Positions 10,225-22,499 are shown, numbered from the stretch's first letter. The stretch: 64,000 nt of DNA from Tetrapyrgos nigripes (GCA_013368315.1 JAACJM010000005.1:868001-932000), one strand, 5' to 3'. The notes: a model not told the origin generated them from the sequence alone. Translations and numbers: made by a program.

Positions 10225-12523
10225 ATGACACCTCCACTGCTTCTGCTCTTTGCATTCTCAACATGCACTTCTGCCTTTGGCGCCGTTCCAACCGTATCTA
10301 TCAGAGATTACACTTTTGTTGGACGGCAAACCTCGGAGAACGTTGAATTTTTTGGAGGTGAGTACAAAGTCAAGTCAAACGTTAACGATATCAAATATTC
10401 AAACCAAATTGGAATTATACGCAGGTGTTCCTTTCGCAGAACCTCCAATTGGTAACCTTCGCCTCAAATCACCGGTCCTTAAGACCTACTCATCTGGTCA
10501 ACACACCGTGTTCAATGCAACTCAATTTGGTCCTTCTTGTGTTCAGACTCTGTTTCCTTTGGATGAAGTATCGGAGGACTGCCTCAGCCTGACTATCTTT
10601 CGTCCTGCAAATCTCAACCTAGACCAGGCCAAGCGCCGCGGTCTACCGGTCATGGTATGGTTCTATGGGGGTGGGTTCCTCGTAGGATCTAGTTCGATGT
10701 ACGACGGAACACCGCTAGTCAACCGTAGCATTGTTAGGGTATGAGACACAGATTAATAGGCACCATGTCATATCTGATCCAGACCCCGGCCTCTACAGGG
10801 AACGCCTACCATCTTCGTCGCTATCAATTATCGCCTAGGACCATTGGGATTTCCACGTGGAGACGACGTTGCACAGGAGGTCACTGCTGGATCTCGCAAA
10901 GTTCTGAATCTTGGATTGCAGGACAATATTGCAGCTCTGCAGTGGATCAAGAAACACATCGCTTCCTTTGGTGGCGATCCGTCAAAGGTTCAAGTTGTTC
11001 CAAGAGTATGTTGCGTTACATCTTTTCACTGACACAACTGTAGGTTACCATATTCGGTGAAAGTGCTGGGGCTCGTGCCATCGAAGTCTTACTGTTGAGC
11101 AACCAGATTCAGGGTCTGGCAAGAGGGGCGGTAAGCAAATCACACATTTATCCCTTGGCTCTGCCTATTTCTCACTGTGAGATCCAGATCATGGAATCAA
11201 CGGGTGGAGCCTCACCCATATCTCCTACGTCTGACACTGCGAATACAGTATGGGATGATTTCATGGCAGCTCTACCTCAATGCGCGAATACTTCTATGAC
11301 CGATGTCGAGTGCATCCGACAACTGAACTCCTCGGAGGTGATCGAAGGTTTCATCAACGGAAATATATTCTTCAATTCTCCTGCACGGGGCAATTGGCAG
11401 CCAACTCTCGACGACGATATAATTCCTAGATTTCCATCTACACTAAAGCCTGACCATGGACTCCTCGAAGCTGTTATGATTGGAAGCAATAAAGACGAAG
11501 GTACATACTAGCCTCGCCACCTTCAAACTAAAATCCCTTTGAATTCATCAATGCATTCCCAGGAACGCTTTACACCGACCAAACTGTAAACTCACCAGAA
11601 GTGATAAGCGCTATAATTCTTGGATCACCTCCTTCTCCGCCAAACGCCACACCATTCCAAAGACAAGTCCAGCTTCAGAGGCTTCAACGTATTCTCAAGG
11701 AAACGCTGGTTTTATACCCCAATATCCCTTCCTTGGGATCTCCCTTCGACACTGGTAACGAGACCTTTGGATTGGATCCTGAGTACAAACGTACTGCGGC
11801 CGTATGTGAGTATTTAGTTGGTTCCTTCATTGACTCTTAGTACTTAATTGGAAGCTAACCTCTTTGGCTTTTGACCTCCTTGCGCAGCAAACGACTTGAT
11901 ATTCGAATCTGAGCGTCGATTCCACATCAATAAACAACTCCTCCCCGCCGGTATCTCAACTTTCTCGTACTTATTCGCGGATCCAGATGCTGTTCCTGTA
12001 CAAGACTTTGTGATTGGGACTCCTGTACCTGGATCATTGGGAGGTAAGTGCTTGAATTTTGATTTTCTTTTCGGTATCATATTTAAAGTGCTTTTGAAAG
12101 TAACACACTCCTCCGAGATCTTCTATGTCTTTGGCACGCTCGCTGACCGTCCGGAGGTGAACGAAGTTACGCCAACAGCAGCTAAGCTCAGCGAGATGAT
12201 GATGGATTATTGGATTTCATTCGCAAATACGTTGAATCCAAATGATGGTAAAGGCTCTACTCGTGAGTGGCAGTCTCCCCCTGTCCGAATAGTACATTCC
12301 TAAAAGATTTTAAAAGGTCCAAATTGGCCGAAGTACACAGCTATTCGGCAGGTAAGTGTATGATAACGTTCTATTGTGAACTCCAAACCACTTACTATTC
12401 GAATAATACCACTACTAGCAAATGATGCAGCTGAACGGCCACAACACGACTGTTATCAAGGATGATTTCCGCAAGAGACAAATCGCCCTTTTCAACCGAG
12501 ATCCGACGGTTTTTGCGCGCTGA
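10225..12523 (+). CDS. Secreted type-B carboxylesterase/lipase, 10 exons
   Basis: Exons at 10225-10357, 10425-10738, 10799-10987, 11044-11130, 11188-11500, 11563-11805, 11888-12043, 12101-12262, 12317-12351 and 12419-12523 join in phase to a 578-residue protein. All introns are 56-82 bp with GT..AG ends. The N-terminus (MTPPLLLLFAFSTCTSAFG) is a clear signal peptide. Family landmarks are GGVPFAEPPIGNLR, EDCLSLTIFRP, the oxyanion segment WFYGGGF, the nucleophile Ser219 in GESAGA, the acid Glu345 in SNKDEG and the base His481 in THSSEIFYVFG, followed by MMDYWISFANTLNP. Length matches fungal carboxylesterase/lipase family members (about 550). It probably hydrolyses ester bonds of lipids or xenobiotic esters outside the cell; the substrate cannot be read from sequence. 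It looks intact. Confidence 0.92.
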
Positions 12524-13640
12524 AACGAGAGTGGGCAGCATTATGCATATCTAATAAGAATCTATGTCAAATACTTATAATGTACGATAGTCGAGAGAAA
12601 GTGAAATCATTGCAATCGAAGTCCCTATCGAAATAGTGAGCCACCTTGAAGATGCCGTATCCGAGGAGCCTTCAATTGCTGGTACGTTGGTTTCGCAGAT
12701 TTTCATGCTCTTGGTAGGGATCAATACATGAGATCATCATCTTTCTGTTTGTCTAATTATAAGTCTCTTAGTCTGAGTTGGGTACCCCAAAATGAAGAAG
12801 GGTTTGGCCACTAAACCGTCTGGACGCGTTAATTGAGAAGGAGTTTACTATTCAACCCACCGAGTGGCCGAGCATGAGAAAAAATCCTTATTCAGTTCTG
12901 GCCCGCTCAAGTTGTTAACTGATCATTTAGCGGGAACTAAAGCACGCAAGCGGTAGTGAACAAATTAGTAGTACAAAGAAGTAAAAGAAAACAATGTGTA
13001 CATTACATGCTTGAAGTGTGAGTGCTACGGCCTCGTACTCACCACGCGTTAGCGCTGGCCCACAACCATTCCATAATATATAAGTTGAAGATGAGGTTGA
13101 CGAGCGTTTCTTTAAGGACATTGCGTGCATGCATCAGGACGGACGGATAGGCTGGCCACGTGAAAGTGAGGCTTGGACCTGAGCGTGACTTGAGTCTTGA
13201 CGTCATATTTCCTGAATCCTCGAGTTACAAGTTGAAGGTCAGGACTTCGTTATCAGCAAGTTATCAGCTTTCCTATAGTGAAGTCACTATTTTGACGAAA
13301 ATGTTTGGGGGTGTATTGGGCATCCACAGGTAGCTACTGTCAGTGGGATGACGCTGATATAGTTTTTATCCAATATAATTAGAATTTGAGCCCAGGGGAC
13401 GCGATTTGGTACGACGAGGATGACCTGTCAAAAAAGTTCCCACGGTTAACGTCGAAGTCGAAATCAAACTCAAAATCGAAATCGAAACTATTATAGGCTG
13501 TCACCCACAATGGCCATTGTGGGAGCTAACCAAATAATAGGGTGCGGAAGTGGGCCTAAGTGTGAGTGCGAATGTATGAGAGCCGACGCAGAGGAACCTG
13601 GGCGAGGAAAGGCATACGTTTTCCCTCCTACGCCTTCTCC
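12524..13640. other. Intergenic; holds a minus-strand repeat copy (12960-13075)
   Basis: There is no supported gene. At 13029-13075 GGCCTCGTACTCACC...GCGCTGGCCCACA is a good copy of the GGCCTCGTA repeat. On the minus strand it continues into GTACACATT and ACTTCTTT blocks (about 12975-13000), the same order as in the copies at 18.4 and 39.0 kb. Near 13450-13490 a short GTCGAAATC/AAATCGAAATC simple repeat occurs. Confidence 0.6.
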
Positions 13641-13659
13641 ATTACAGTCCGATTTTCCG

Positions 13660-14402
13660 ACATTCTCTTCATCCTCTACCCCTCCCTCCTAATTCCGACC
13701 TCTACCCTCCATGCCCATATCCCCTCCAACCATCTCTACCTTTATTTACCCCAACAACCCGCCTTTTACGGGTAAAGAGGGGAACAAGCTCACTAGTCAG
13801 GTTATCTGGGATGGGTTGTACAAAGAAGCAGAAACTAACATCACTCCACGTGTCCTTCCCGGCCCCACAACCGAATCTTTCGAACTCTGCAGGGGAGGAA
13901 TCCTCCCTCTAGGTGTCCTATTCGAACAAATGCGTGGAGAAGGATTCGAATTCGCTATTGGACCTCCTAAAGCCGTGTTAACCCTGAGTTTATTGAGAAA
14001 GGATGGAGCATCAACAAGAGGACCGGGGAAGGGATACCTATAGAGGAATGTGTTATCAGAGTTAAAGAGGAATATGCGGGGAGTGTTGTTGAAAAGTTGA
14101 TGCTGAGGAAGGGAGAGATGATGAATTATGCGAGTGGGGCAGAGGTGGTCATGGAGGAAGGATATGTGAGGATTGATGTGGAGGTACCAGCGAGGGAGTT
14201 GATTGGGTATATGGCGGGGGAGTTTAAGAATGATGTCCATGGGGAAAGGTGAGTGTTTTGTGGCTTTCGTTTCTATGACCTATTTCTCTATATAACTCAT
14301 TATCCTCACAAAACAGCACCCTCAACCACATCTTCTCCCACTATGACCCCTACTCCGGTCCCATCCCTTCCCATGGTTCCGAATCCCTCTTAATCTGCAT
14401 GG
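13660..14402 (+). pseudogene. TypA/BipA-like translational GTPase, C-terminal remnant
   Basis: From about 13720 the frame reads PPTIST...NNPPFTGKEGNKLTS, then LYKEAETNI, then RGGILPLGVLFEQMRGEGFEF and IGPPKAV, matching the domain III region of BipA/TypA GTPases. After a frameshift between about 13975 and 14035 it resumes as PIEECVIRVKEEYAGSVVEKL, RKGEMM and VPARELIGYMAGEF. A 68-bp intron (14249-14316) follows, then STLNHIFSHYDPYSG. Homology ends near 14400, where unrelated repeat sequence begins. The GTP-binding domain is absent upstream. The retained intron means the copy arose at DNA level. It is dead: 5'-truncated, frameshifted and 3'-truncated. Confidence 0.85.
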
Positions 14403-14929
14403 CTGATATCCGGGAGAAGATTCGTACGCATCTTTTTCTCCTGGATTCAGATGCATTTCCTGATATAGGGTATACTGATACATCTGATGTATTACATGAG
14501 TTATTGCAAACACTAATCCCAACAACAAAGAGAAATATGTTTTGCATCAATAATCACTCCCATCTTCAAGTCAGGATGCAATGCAATTTAATGCTAGCTC
14601 GTACAATCTGTATATTTAAATCAACACAGCATTTATTTTCTTGCTTTATAGAGCCATGGGCTGATAAGTATCACTCTTGTCATGCTGACATGTTTCGAAA
14701 GTACACATTCCAAAGATTACCAAAATTTCTTCTGATGTCCCTACCTTATAAATGCAGGACAGAGATTCAAAACAATCACTTCATCACAAGAATGTTTAAA
14801 GGAGCTCACAAGTGGTTGTATGATGGGATTGGAACTGGAGTACCAACTAGATTATCTGGATCACTACAACGTGGAAACTGGGAAAAATTTGCTAATAAAA
14901 AAACTGTAGTACTGTATTTCAAAACATAA
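14403..14929 (+). pseudogene. Second copy of the His-box fragment fused to the TypA remnant
   Basis: The last 60 residues (14750-14929) read NNHFITRMFKGAHKWLYDG, GTGVPTRLSG and KTVVLYFKT, then stop. They are clearly related to the fragment at 5.2-5.5 kb (HFIT, W-LYD, GTGVPTR, K-VV-LY). A continuous frame from 14399 joins it to upstream sequence that I do not recognise and that probably is intronic or non-coding. After the stop, CAAGCTGAATA and TTGGATGAATGG match the sequence after the first copy, so homology extends beyond the coding part. It is likely part of a non-autonomous transposon that has picked up, or landed beside, the TypA fragment. Confidence 0.5.
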
Positions 14930-14971
14930 ATGGAAATTGCAAGCTGAATATGCTTGGATGAATGGATGAAT

Positions 14972-15022
14972 GGAGATGGCCTCATACCCACCACGCGCAG
15001 CGTTAGCCCACACCCCTTTTCA
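14972..15022 (+). repeat. GGCCTCGTA-box repeat, best-preserved copy
   Basis: It reads GGCCTCATACCCACC, then ACGCGCAGCGTTAGCCCACA and CCCCTTTT. It lies about 40 bp after the stop of the His-box fragment, the same relation as copy 1 at 6278. This supports the block being a terminal part of that repeat unit. Confidence 0.65.
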
Positions 15023-15322
15023 TAAACTGCCGGCTTTTCTTCGCAAGCTCAGAGTCCTCGTCACTTACACTACTACGATCACTGATAGTCTCGACTGAAA
15101 TTGATACTCCGTCCGGAGGATGATCATGATTTGGCTGAAAAGTACGCACATCAGAAAGGGTTTGGAGACCAGCAATGAAGGGAATGTAGTAACCATTTCA
15201 AATCTCTACTCACCATCAGATCCGAATAGGTAAGGACTTAGAGTAGATGTAGGCCGTGGCGGGCTATAACACGTCTATACCCGAGATGTTCGTAGAGGAC
15301 CATGCCCTGTAATTCTATCTAT

Positions 15323-17460
15323 CTATCTATCAATCTGATCCTGCATGGATAAACTCTGATCCAAAGGGAGCGTTTCATGAGAAGGAGTTTGAGATCCGAT
15401 ACCACCTGCTGAGATGACGGGTAGAGGAAATGGAGAGCGATTTTCAAGTTCATCTCGGAGACTTTGTCGAGCGTTTAATACCGCGAGGTATGAATTCAGA
15501 TACACTGAGAGTGGAGGGGGGAAGGATGTGGACCTTTCAGTTGAAATTTGAAGGATGTGAACGAAGACCCATAAAAATCTTACATTTTGACATTGGGAAG
15601 TATAGACCTATGGAATTATGGAATTTTGGTCAATGAAGCAAAGAGGCGAACGTGACTCATGCCATTCCTGAACTGACCTAGGAAAATCAAGTTGGTCGGC
15701 ATCACAATGTAGGTGATCAGCACCGAGAAGCTGTCTATCCTGGGCGCAGACACATATAATATGTGTATAAGCGCCTCCTTAAACCTGCGCTTAAAATAAT
15801 TGAGGTCGACTTACGTGACGATTAACCCAGTATTGACCGAATAGACTATCAGAGTCGAAATGAGGGAGTTCGTCCTAAAAGATTCGAATAAAGCTTTGCA
15901 TCAGCTACTCCAAGTTATGTTCAGGCTGGTAGTGCAGATCAAAACGACCATCAAACGGGGACTCTCACCTATTAATTCCAGTCCTTGATCCGTACAACAG
16001 TACACACTGAATCCCTGCAATGCATAAATCACTGGCAGCTCCTGCAGCGAATGCTAGGTAGATATAAATCTGCACCAAGGCATCAACATATGATGATCAA
16101 ACTTGATTATTACTGGAGTACTAAAGATCTAGTAGACTGACTGATAGCGAGCCAAGTTCAAAGTACGTTGGTATTGAGAACCTATATATGGTAATCATAA
16201 TCAATGTCAACACGAAAGTCAGGCAGAGAGAAAATGAGGATTATATTCACCCTTTCACAGTAAGTACTTCATTATGAAGGTTTCAGTGATATCAAGTTCA
16301 GGCCAGAATAATAGAATGCTGGACTCACTCAATCCAGAGACTGTTTCCCGTATGTTCTCGATCAGCTATTATCAAAAGGTAAACTGTAAGGTCGTGAACT
16401 TACCGAGTGACACCAGCGAAATGAACATCTACATTCAAACGCAATGAAAGTTGAGCCCGCTTGAAGATATTTGAACGGAAATAACAACTCGGATATAACA
16501 TACAATTAAAGATGTGATCATTTGGTTACGGCTGCTCACTTGAGTAAGTCATATGTAGATCATGAGCAGGAGCGCAAACTTCAGAACGAATGGATTTAAC
16601 TTACGATGATAAATTCGTACAGTGAACATGCTATCGTAAGTTGAGGAAAAGTAAATCTCTGAAAAGGGCGTTGAAGGAGAAACGCTAACCCCCGTACAAT
16701 GAAATTGGAAAGACACTATATGCATACGTCGTCAAATTAGTGGCAAAAGTCTTCAATGGATTGATAGCCTCAGGACATCGACTCACAGTTGCTGCTATGT
16801 GAACCTTCGTGTTACTATGAGTCGCATATCCAGACCAAATGGCGTGAAAACTCACAATCGCACTCCTAAACAAAAGTATTAGCATATACACAGTATTTTC
16901 AGGCAAGTACATACCATATAGGTACCACGACAGCGATTGGATTAAGGAAACTAGTGACGCAATAATAATAGATAACATGACAGATGAAAATTGCGTCTGC
17001 GGTATCGAGAAGCCTGTTCGGGGGAAGTGATATACATATCATGACCATGATCATGAGAGTCTTTAATACTTACCAGAGGAAGACGATCTTTCGTTATCGA
17101 AGAATAAGAGAATAAGTCAACGAATACAGACGTTGAAATTTTTCGTTTACTCACCAAAGCCTTGAACACTCTTGCGTCCATGGAGTTTCCCGTGAGGAAA
17201 TTGTACGTCTGGACACAGGTAATGCCCCATAATCTAATAGTTAAATTGCAAGGCAAGTTAACGGGGCATAAAGCGGCGAGCGTGAGTGATTATAGTGATT
17301 GAAGAAGGGACGGTCAAATGCAGACATACGAGTATCGAGTCGGATTACTAGACGCATTAAAAACGATGAAAAGGCCCACTCACGCCATAGAGATCAAACT
17401 CCCGATAACTATAGGTCCCAGTATATGATCAAAACTCGAAAGAGGTAGCAATGGCGTCAT
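15323..17460 (-). CDS. DUF6534-type seven-helix membrane protein
   Basis: The minus-strand exons I can place are 17384-17460 (MTPLLPLSSFDHILGPIVIG), 17155-17233 (LWGITCVQTYNF), a 14-bp exon 17074-17087 (IVFLW), 16915-17013 (LLDTADAIFICHVIYYY), then after a part I cannot splice confidently, 15969-16069 (AAGAASDLCIAG...SRTGIN), 15815-15874 (TNSLISTLIVYSVNTGLIVT), 15678-15739 (IDSFSVLITYIVMPTNLIF), 15584-15607 (GLYFPMSK) and 15323-15504 (LYLNSYLAVLNAR...). The order G-P-hydrophobic start, VQTY, WLLDT, RTG--TNSLI, NTGL-T and YLNS-LA-LNAR is the hallmark of the DUF6534 family of Agaricomycetes: seven hydrophobic segments, receptor-like, function unknown. The middle exons (about 16080-16910) are uncertain. 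The gene may be intact. Confidence 0.75.
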
Positions 17461-18030
17461 CACTTGGTCTGAGTCCAGAGCAAAAACAGGGCGTTGGTAG
17501 GTCCCAGTCGTCCAGTAAGTAATCCCGTAAGTGAGTAGACGGAAGCAGTGGAAGTGACGAAGGAGGGCTAAGAAGAGAGACTGGCAGCTTGGTATCGGAT
17601 GCGCTTATATTAGATTAAGAGGTCCATTCGGTATATTCGGGTACATCGTGATGTTGCCAAACCTATGTGACCGATAACCAATCCAACTCGGTTTAATATT
17701 GGATAGAGATCCGAGATGGACTAGGTTCCATATGGTCCTCGTTAATTACATCTCAGTGACGTGGAAGTTGACTGTAAGAGAGAGTTGAAGAATCGCCGGT
17801 GAGAACCCGATGTCAGGCGTTAAATGCGGATGAGCGTGAATGTGTGTCCGGGTTCCAGCTGCAAAATTGATTTTCTGATCCGAAGTTTAAATTCGAGTTC
17901 TCTGGGGTTGACCGGGACCGCGATGGTGTCTGCCAGATGAGATACATAGTATAAGACAATATGGGCTTGCCGCAGCCGGCAAGCAAAGATAGATAGATAA
18001 GACTTGGAGCACGTATGGCAGGAAAAAGAC
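17461..18030. other. Upstream region of the DUF6534 gene; no other gene
   Basis: Nothing coding is recognisable. It should contain the promoter of the minus-strand gene. A short AGATAGATAGATAAG microsatellite lies near 17988-18002. Confidence 0.45.
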
Positions 18031-18041
18031 GAGGGAAATGT

Positions 18042-18560
18042 GAGCCACTGCTGCGCGTGGCACGATAACGAGGCCTAAATATGGCTCATGGCACATGTCC
18101 GGACATGCCATATGTCCAAATTCGGACATATGCCACAGCCAATCAGAAGACAGCCCCATATCTTATGTAACCCTATGTAATCTTTATGTCCGCCGGAGGC
18201 TCGCCCAGAATTTCCTCTTTGGCAGTTTTCGTATGGCAATAATACTGTCCAAAAGATTTTTCTGGTTTTCCATGCAGGTTGGACTGACTTCCAGAGTTTC
18301 TGTCTTTGTTTTTACACAGGTCCTCCCTCAAAACGAGTGATGAGCTTTGTTTACACAGGCCCTGGATGCTTGCTGGAAATTTCACAGGTCTGTCCCTTAT
18401 GATGCTATGGCAATATGAAGGCGGTGTGGGCCAGCGGTGAAGCCATGGCAAATACGAGGCCAAGCAGGTTGGTTCTATAGTACACATTAATTTGATATGA
18501 CTTCTTTCTAACTACACATTTCAAGAGACCCAAACCCAAAAGTATTGTAAGTGGATAAGT
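18042..18560 (-). repeat. Two minus-strand GGCCTCGTA repeats around a TATGGCAATAATACTG block
   Basis: On the minus strand GGCCTCGTTATCGTGCCACG lies at about 18053-18077 and GGCCTCGTATTTGCC at about 18450-18464. Between them at 18232-18258 is TATGGCAATAATACTGTCC, followed by a GCAGGTTGG and several ACAGG motifs. The second box is followed by GTACACATTAAT and ACTTCTTT, and that pair is repeated at about 18541-18575. The same blocks occur near 34.5, 35.4 and 39.0 kb. No coding content is seen, so it is likely a cluster of non-autonomous elements. Confidence 0.55.
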
Positions 18561-20962
18561 ACACATTAATTTATTGACTTTTTTCTGAACAATTCTGTTG
18601 ACCTGTATATCCAACCAAGCAGATGCTATTGGCCAGAACTTCTTCAGTATATACCTGATCAACTGAGAGACTGGAAAAAAATCTTGCTGCATTTTAGAAA
18701 GACAGGAACTGTCAATTTTGACCTCAATCTACTACAGAGATGTCTGTTGTTGTAGCAGAACATATACAACCGAACCACAGTTTGAACATGTTCACAATTC
18801 TAATCTCACATGGGCCAGCAATATGTTTTTGCAGTGAGAGTTAGTGAAAAGGGGTAGATGTACCCTCGATTCCCTTGATTTTGAAAGTCTAGGGGTGGAC
18901 AAATAGAAAAGAGTTTTACCACTGGAGATTCTTCCACTCAATGTTCCCCTACTCAATACTGCACCTGAAACTCGTTGAATTGCCAGCCAAAGAGAATACC
19001 TATAAAGCAGTTAGAAGGGCACTGTCATTGAGGGTTTCCTAGGGAGAGATGAGATGGGTAAATAGGCGGTTCTGGAGGGGAAAGGGGGTCCATTGACAGC
19101 CTCAACACAAGGCTAGATGCAGTGAAAAAGAACGGTGTGGAAGGAGCTTCATGGTGCCATGAAAGAGGGGGAAAAAAGAACTGACAGATGAATTAGACCC
19201 TGTCAACTATCGGAAATGAAGTGGAAAATGGCTCATGGGCGGCAATGTCAAAATGATGGAAAAAAGAAGTGACCAGAGGAACTTGCCCAGCCAGACTAGT
19301 AGCTGGCAAAGCAATGGAATATACCGTGTAAACAGAACTCATGATGGTATGAGAGGGAAAGAAATTGGTCGTTAGAGTAAGTTGTATGTAGACCCCCGCA
19401 ACGAAAACAGAAAGGAAAGACTGAAAATCCGATGGGCGAAAGGTCCGGTCAGCTGCTACGGGCCGCACGGAAAGGGGAACATTTGCACATAGCCACACAC
19501 AGAAAGACTAGAAACTCCAGAATTGAACGGACAGGTAAAATTGGGAACACTTAAACATAGCCACAAGCAGAAATAGAGTGTAATAAACTCAGCCTCATTT
19601 CATTCAGCCTCGTAATGAGCTCTCTGACCAGAAAGACCTCAGATTCACTAAAATTTGACCAGAAGTCATCAAAAGTCAAGCAGAAGCTGAAGGATTCTGC
19701 TTGATTTTGGTGCCTTGTGCTCGATTTTTGTTGAATTCTGTCCATTTTTGCGAGGAGTCTGTGTCTCAAATAGCATGAAGTCTGGAAACTTTTTGAAAAA
19801 AAATGTGAAGCTGGAAAAGAAATTGTGAGTTTTATAGAGAAAGTGCGAATTTAGGAGAGCAGCCAACCTTGGAGGGGGATCAAAAGCCTGGGTTAGAGAG
19901 GGATTAGTAGGGGGTGAAGTCAGCAGAGATGGAAATATATAAGCCAGAGTCGATTTTGTTGAATTCAGGTCAGCTGAAATTTTTCCCATTTATCACAGCA
20001 TATATGTGTAATGCATACACACCAAGTGAACAGTGGATGTGTTAAGGTGATAGACAAGGAGGATATGGAGGGCCATTGCTCTGGTCATGAGGTTGAGGTG
20101 AGTTGGTGTTGCTTTTTCTATATTATTGTAGGGGCATTCAGGCATATGGGTTTCATTGTCATTGCCACCGTTATCCTTTCTGTTGAGCAGGCATGGTATT
20201 TTGTATACACTAAAAGCAGAGTGGCAACCCCGACTTACCTGGGGATGAGATATGCTTGTTAGAGCTTATAGAGAGGTTGTTGAGGCGAGTGGTTAAGTTG
20301 AGAAACTTGTTATTTGGGGGGCTATTGAGGGCCCCTTTTATACCTATGAGGGATACAGTATACATGTGATACTAGCATTGTGGCTGTAAGTACTACTGTA
20401 CTAATGATTACATATGTCCCATTCTTCCCGTTCCTGCCTTTCTCCCATTCCATCTGTCTTCTCTTGTTTGTCTTTTTGTTTTATGTCTTTTCATCTTTTC
20501 ATCATAGATTTTTTGTCTTTTGTCTGATTTCATCTTCTTCTCTTCTTTTTCTGTCTTTCACGTCTTTCATGCCTTTTGTCTGTCTATCCTCAAAACCTCA
20601 TCTTCCTCCTAATGCTGATATGCTGCTATATCATCTTTCATGCTCCACCCACTATTCCACTGCAGTGATCACCCACTACAACCTAACGTATGACTACCTG
20701 CTCCCCACTACCCATTCCACCACCTTGAGCTTTACTCTCTCTTTTTTTTTCTCTAGTGCTCCACTGAGCACCCTCCCTTCACCTACCCGTACCTTTACCC
20801 TACGCTTTCACTTCCCCTGTCACCATGGTCATAACCGTCATCTTCTCAACATCTTCTCTGTCCAAACTTTTTGACCTTTCTGACTTTTCCATTTGACACA
20901 TATTTTGAAGATACTCATCGCTCTTATGCAGGTACACCTACTCCGATACTCTGATACTCTGA
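18561..20962. other. No recognisable gene; repeat block at 19490-19615
   Basis: There are scattered frames only. At 19556-19615 CATAGCCACAAGCAGAAA, AACTCAGCCTCATT and AGCCTCGTAATGAGC form a block found again at 63312-63371, and partly at 34.4 kb and on the minus strand at 35.43 kb. A truncated CATAGCCACACACAGAAA lies just upstream (19488-19505). The frame at 20380-20874 is low-complexity Ser/Phe/Leu-rich and is not convincing as a protein. Confidence 0.5.
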
Positions 20963-20964
20963 TA

Positions 20965-21592
20965 CTGTACCATTTCAATCAATTCGTCTGATCACAGGTC
21001 ATAGGTCACAAAGGTCATTGGCAAATTGTCCAGGTGGTGACCTATAGATTTATGCCTAAAAAAGGAAAATTTTGGTCACCTTCTGTGGAAATCTGTGGAG
21101 GTCACAGGCCCCACCACCAATTGACAAAAATCTTATGTCGTTTGCACCAAGAGGGTGGCAGAACAAATATCCAGCACATCACCTGGGGGGAGGGGGGGTC
21201 CAAGGTTCTGCTAAATTTCTTTTGGACCCTCTCCAGGTGGGCGCCTATGTTCCCGAGGCTGAGGGTGACATGATACCAAGTTTTTCAGAGGTTTTGAAGT
21301 GTTTCCTGCTATTTCTGAATGAGGAATGTATCAATCAATTCATTTGAAGTTGGTTTGAGGATATCTGAGGTCCTCCCTCCTCATTGTGGACAATCTGATT
21401 AGTAATTATCAATACATGTGATTTTATCTATATCTTATCAGGTAACATATGACTTTGGATTTGCCATATATGGAAGGAGGGAGGAGGGGAGGGGTCAGAG
21501 GGTCTTGCTAAATTTTAATTTCTATTCCACCACCCCCTTGGTTTGTGTGGTCACAGGCACCTTCCCCCGACAAATTGATTGAAATGGTACAG
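20965..21592. mobile_element. 628-bp MITE with TA target duplication
   Basis: The ends are inverted copies sharing CTGTACCATTTCAATCAATT and a few more bases (GTC after one mismatch). TA lies on both sides (20963-20964 and 21593-21594), as expected for an element mobilised by a Tc1/mariner-type transposase. Its terminal sequence differs from the Tc1 element at 2.7 kb, so that transposase is not an obvious partner. Inside are two G-runs (about 21186-21199 and 21474-21492) near opposite ends. No gene is present. Confidence 0.75.
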
Positions 21593-21594
21593 TA

Positions 21595-22330
21595 CTCTAC
21601 CATCACCATTTCTTTCTTGTTCCTGTTCCAACCTAGTTGCCTCAGCTGAAGCTTTCTACTTTTGGCCTTACTTAATTGCTGAACCTTTAGGTAAGGCTCC
21701 TTACATGAAGTTCTGTCTGGGGGAAGTTGGCACTAACCTTTTTCCCACTGTTCCAAATAAATTTCCAAATTTGTCTGTGCCACAAAATCTGGAAATCTAT
21801 CTGCATGACTACTTTGACTAAGTGTTTGACATGGCAGTCGTATCCTCCTCTTTGCTCTCAGCGACAACTTACCTGCGCTCATCTACATTGTTACCTGCTT
21901 TCCTCTCTTAACTTGACTACCTGCAGTCTCCAGCTACCTGAAAAATTCCCTAGAAATGCTCAATAACTGGTCCCTGCCTCACAACTCCACTTGTCTATCA
22001 CCCTCTGGCTGTCGTATATCTCTGGCTTCACAGGCATCGTTACTCTGTTTCATTTCCCGACTTCTTCTTAACATGGAAATATTAGGCAGGTATCTCTGCA
22101 TATCAGAGCAGTGTAGATGAACCTGGTCCATCAAACTATATGGAGGTGTGTATGAGTGTCTTCCACCTCTTCCTTTCAATCCACAACATGATTGGCTTCT
22201 TCTCACACCAGCCTGTTGTCTGTGCCTCCTCCTCTTCATAACCTTGACAACAACAATGTTGATAATGATAATGATAATGCTTTTTCCTCCACTGCATCCT
22301 CTCCTCTCTCATCTGGTGTTATGTCTACAT
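21595..22330 (+). other. Upstream part of Helitron A, not clearly coding
   Basis: I cannot place a confident gene here. A frame at 22192-22482 is rich in Ser, Asn and Asp and runs into the region that is recognisably Helitron N-terminal, so part of it may be the decayed protein start. GATAATGATAATGATAATG at 22260-22278 is a short trinucleotide repeat. Confidence 0.35.
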
Positions 22331-22499
22331 ATGCGTCCACTCATTTTGCTCAGCTCAGCAATGAGCAAAAGACCCTAGTCATGCGGACATTAGTATCCCC
22401 AATATCTTTCAGTCTGAGTGACCTTAGGAAGTTGGCAACACTTCATTACAACATCAGTGCACAGCATAGTGGTGGTCAATGAAAAAACACTGGAGAGCT

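Noticed and set aside
12960..13075. GGCCTCGTA box as a tRNA-derived SINE head with A and B boxes
   Set aside because: A weak B-box-like GTACGAGGC exists, but the A-box match is poor and the spacing is far too short for a tRNA promoter.
20380..20874. Ser/Phe-rich frame as a secreted or membrane protein
   Set aside because: Low-complexity translation of C/T-rich DNA, without exon pattern or homology.
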